NCBI RefSeq assembly: GCF_039523335.1
Contig: NZ_BAAAFC010000002.1
Location: 434,001-498,000, forward strand
Length of the DNA stretch: 64,000 bases
Source of the DNA: Marinobacter szutsaonensis
GTDB taxonomy: Bacteria; Pseudomonadota; Gammaproteobacteria; Pseudomonadales; Oleiphilaceae
Direction of reading: 5' to 3'
Below, piece by piece: positions 63,316 to 64,000 of the stretch (the stretch's first letter is position 1; the number at the start of each line of letters is the position of its first letter). Made by a program: the position numbers and the translations under genes. The notes beneath the pieces were generated by a model. The model was given only the letters and a program-made list of their open reading frames with translations, was not told the origin of the DNA and searched no databases.

Positions 63316-63780
63316 ATGCCTCAGCACAGCATTGTGTTGTATCGCATGGGTAAGGATGACATCTGCACACTATCCATTGGCTGTCTGATGACCGGTCGGG
63401 GCTACCGGGCGGAAGCGGTCGTCGAGGAAGAGGGTGAGGCGGCGATGATTCCGCGGGGCGTTTTTGACGGGCTGATGGATCAGTCGCCGGAGTTCCGTCT
63501 GGGGATCATGGAATCCTATGGGCGTCGCCTGGATGATCTAATGCTGTTGGTCGAGGAGGTTGCCTTCCACCGCATGGACGAGCGTCTCGAAGAATGGTTA
63601 CTGGCTCGTGCCGACAGGGATGTGATTATGATCACTCATCAGGAGTTGGCGGTTGAGCTCGGCACCGCGCGGGAGGTGGTTAGCCGACTGCTCAAAGAGC
63701 TGGAGCGGCAGGAGATGGTCAGATTATCCCGTGGCAAGATTGAGCTGACCGGATTGGTCGGATCCACCACGCCGGCCTGA
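63316..63780 (+). CDS. Crp/Fnr-family regulator with shortened N-terminal sensor domain
   Basis: A 154-residue protein. It starts inside what would be the middle of the usual effector beta-roll (SIVLYRMGKDDICTLSIGCLMTG), continues with the dimer helix (LGIMESYGRRLDDLMLLVEEVAFHRMDERLEEWLLA) in pieces, and a complete HTH (MITHQELAVELGTAREVVSRLLKELERQEMVRL). Typical relatives have about 220 residues, so roughly 60 N-terminal residues are missing. The upstream 110 bases are occupied by the divergent promoter, so the lack is genuine. I start at ATG 63316; an in-frame GTG at 63265 adds 17 residues that look non-coding. Confidence 0.82.
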   Translation: MPQHSIVLYRMGKDDICTLSIGCLMTGRGYRAEAVVEEEGEAAMIPRGVFDGLMDQSPEFRLGIMESYGRRLDDLMLLVEEVAFHRMDERLEEWLLARADRDVIMITHQELAVELGTAREVVSRLLKELERQEMVRLSRGKIELTGLVGSTTPA

Positions 63781-63781
63781 G

Positions 63782-64000
63782 ATGCCCGTTGTGAACAAAG
63801 CGTCTTCCTCGACTTACGATCAGCTGATCAATCCCGTGTTGATTGCGGGCTGCATCATTATCCTGGTCAGCTTTGCCGTTCGCGCATCCTTCGGACTGTT
63901 TCAGCTACCCATTGCCCTTGAGTTTGCGTGGCCCAGGGAATCGTTCTCTCTGGCGATTGCTATCCAGAACCTGTTCTGGGGAATAGGGCAGCCAATCTTT
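63782..64000 (+). CDS. MFS transporter, N-terminal part (3' end outside window)
   Basis: The first 73 residues of a membrane protein: a short hydrophilic N-terminus, helix 1 (NPVLIAGCIIILVSFAVRAS), then FGLFQLPIALEFAWPRESFS and the beginning of helix 2 (LAIAIQNLFWGIGQPIF). The pattern fits the N-terminal domain of major facilitator permeases. The ATG follows the Crp/Fnr stop by one base, so the two genes are co-transcribed. The substrate cannot be inferred from this fragment. Confidence 0.8.
   Translation, partial: MPVVNKASSSTYDQLINPVLIAGCIIILVSFAVRASFGLFQLPIALEFAWPRESFSLAIAIQNLFWGIGQPIF

Overview
The window reads as chromosomal core DNA of a GC-rich marine gammaproteobacterium, most likely Marinobacter or a close relative. 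The evidence is pseudomonad-like gene order (fdxA-mutS-pncC-recA; nadK-metallophosphatase-rhomboid-DUF1315-DUF2797-pepN; thrS-infC-rpmI-rplT-pheST-ihfA-merR), combined with lipid-oxidation genes and many TTG/GTG starts. I see no insertion sequence, prophage, integron or CRISPR array. Genes are tightly packed and no gene-free stretch exceeds 300 bases.

Layout. 1-10 kb: the end of cfa, a YhiN-type flavoprotein, PhzF with a small coupled partner, a MocR regulator with its operator, a FixJ-type two-component system, an acyl-CoA synthetase and a permease. 10-17.4 kb: an accessory redox island with a secreted DUF6448 protein, a membrane AraC regulator, a QseBC-like two-component system and, divergently, a PepSY protein, a DUF2271 protein and a PepSY/flavodoxin/FAD transmembrane reductase. 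17.6-26.9 kb: a PF10118 protein, DegV, an unknown helical protein, a LysE exporter, fdxA, mutS, pncC, SOS-controlled recA and a flavodoxin-like protein. 26.9-38 kb: PilZ, a Lon-like protease, a second FixJ-type pair, a MaoC hydratase, two AraC regulators, tRNA-Asp and fadH. 38-46.3 kb: the nadK-pepN block. 46.4-55.4 kb: a DUF1329/YCF48/MMPL envelope cluster and a TAXI-TRAP importer. 55.5-63 kb: translation genes plus ihfA and a MerR regulator. The end holds a DUF2892 protein, a short Crp/Fnr protein and the start of an MFS gene.

How genes work together. The redox island looks like one unit. The reductase can move NADPH electrons through flavins and a four-histidine, probably di-heme, membrane core. 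The secreted DUF2271 protein carries a D-G-L-T-G-A-S motif that fits covalent FMN attachment. Three 11-bp-phased repeats upstream fit the neighbouring OmpR-type regulator.

The most novel signals are non-coding. (1) On the minus strand at 42292-42379 there is a complete small-RNA gene: TTGACA/TATCAT promoter, an overlapping Fur box, a 5' hairpin, a UC-rich linker and a terminator. It looks like an iron-repressed RyhB/PrrF-type sRNA. (2) The thrS leader (55472-55529) contains two stem-loops whose loops read like tRNA-Thr anticodon loops, suggesting ThrRS translational autocontrol. (3) Several strong operators lie in front of regulated genes.
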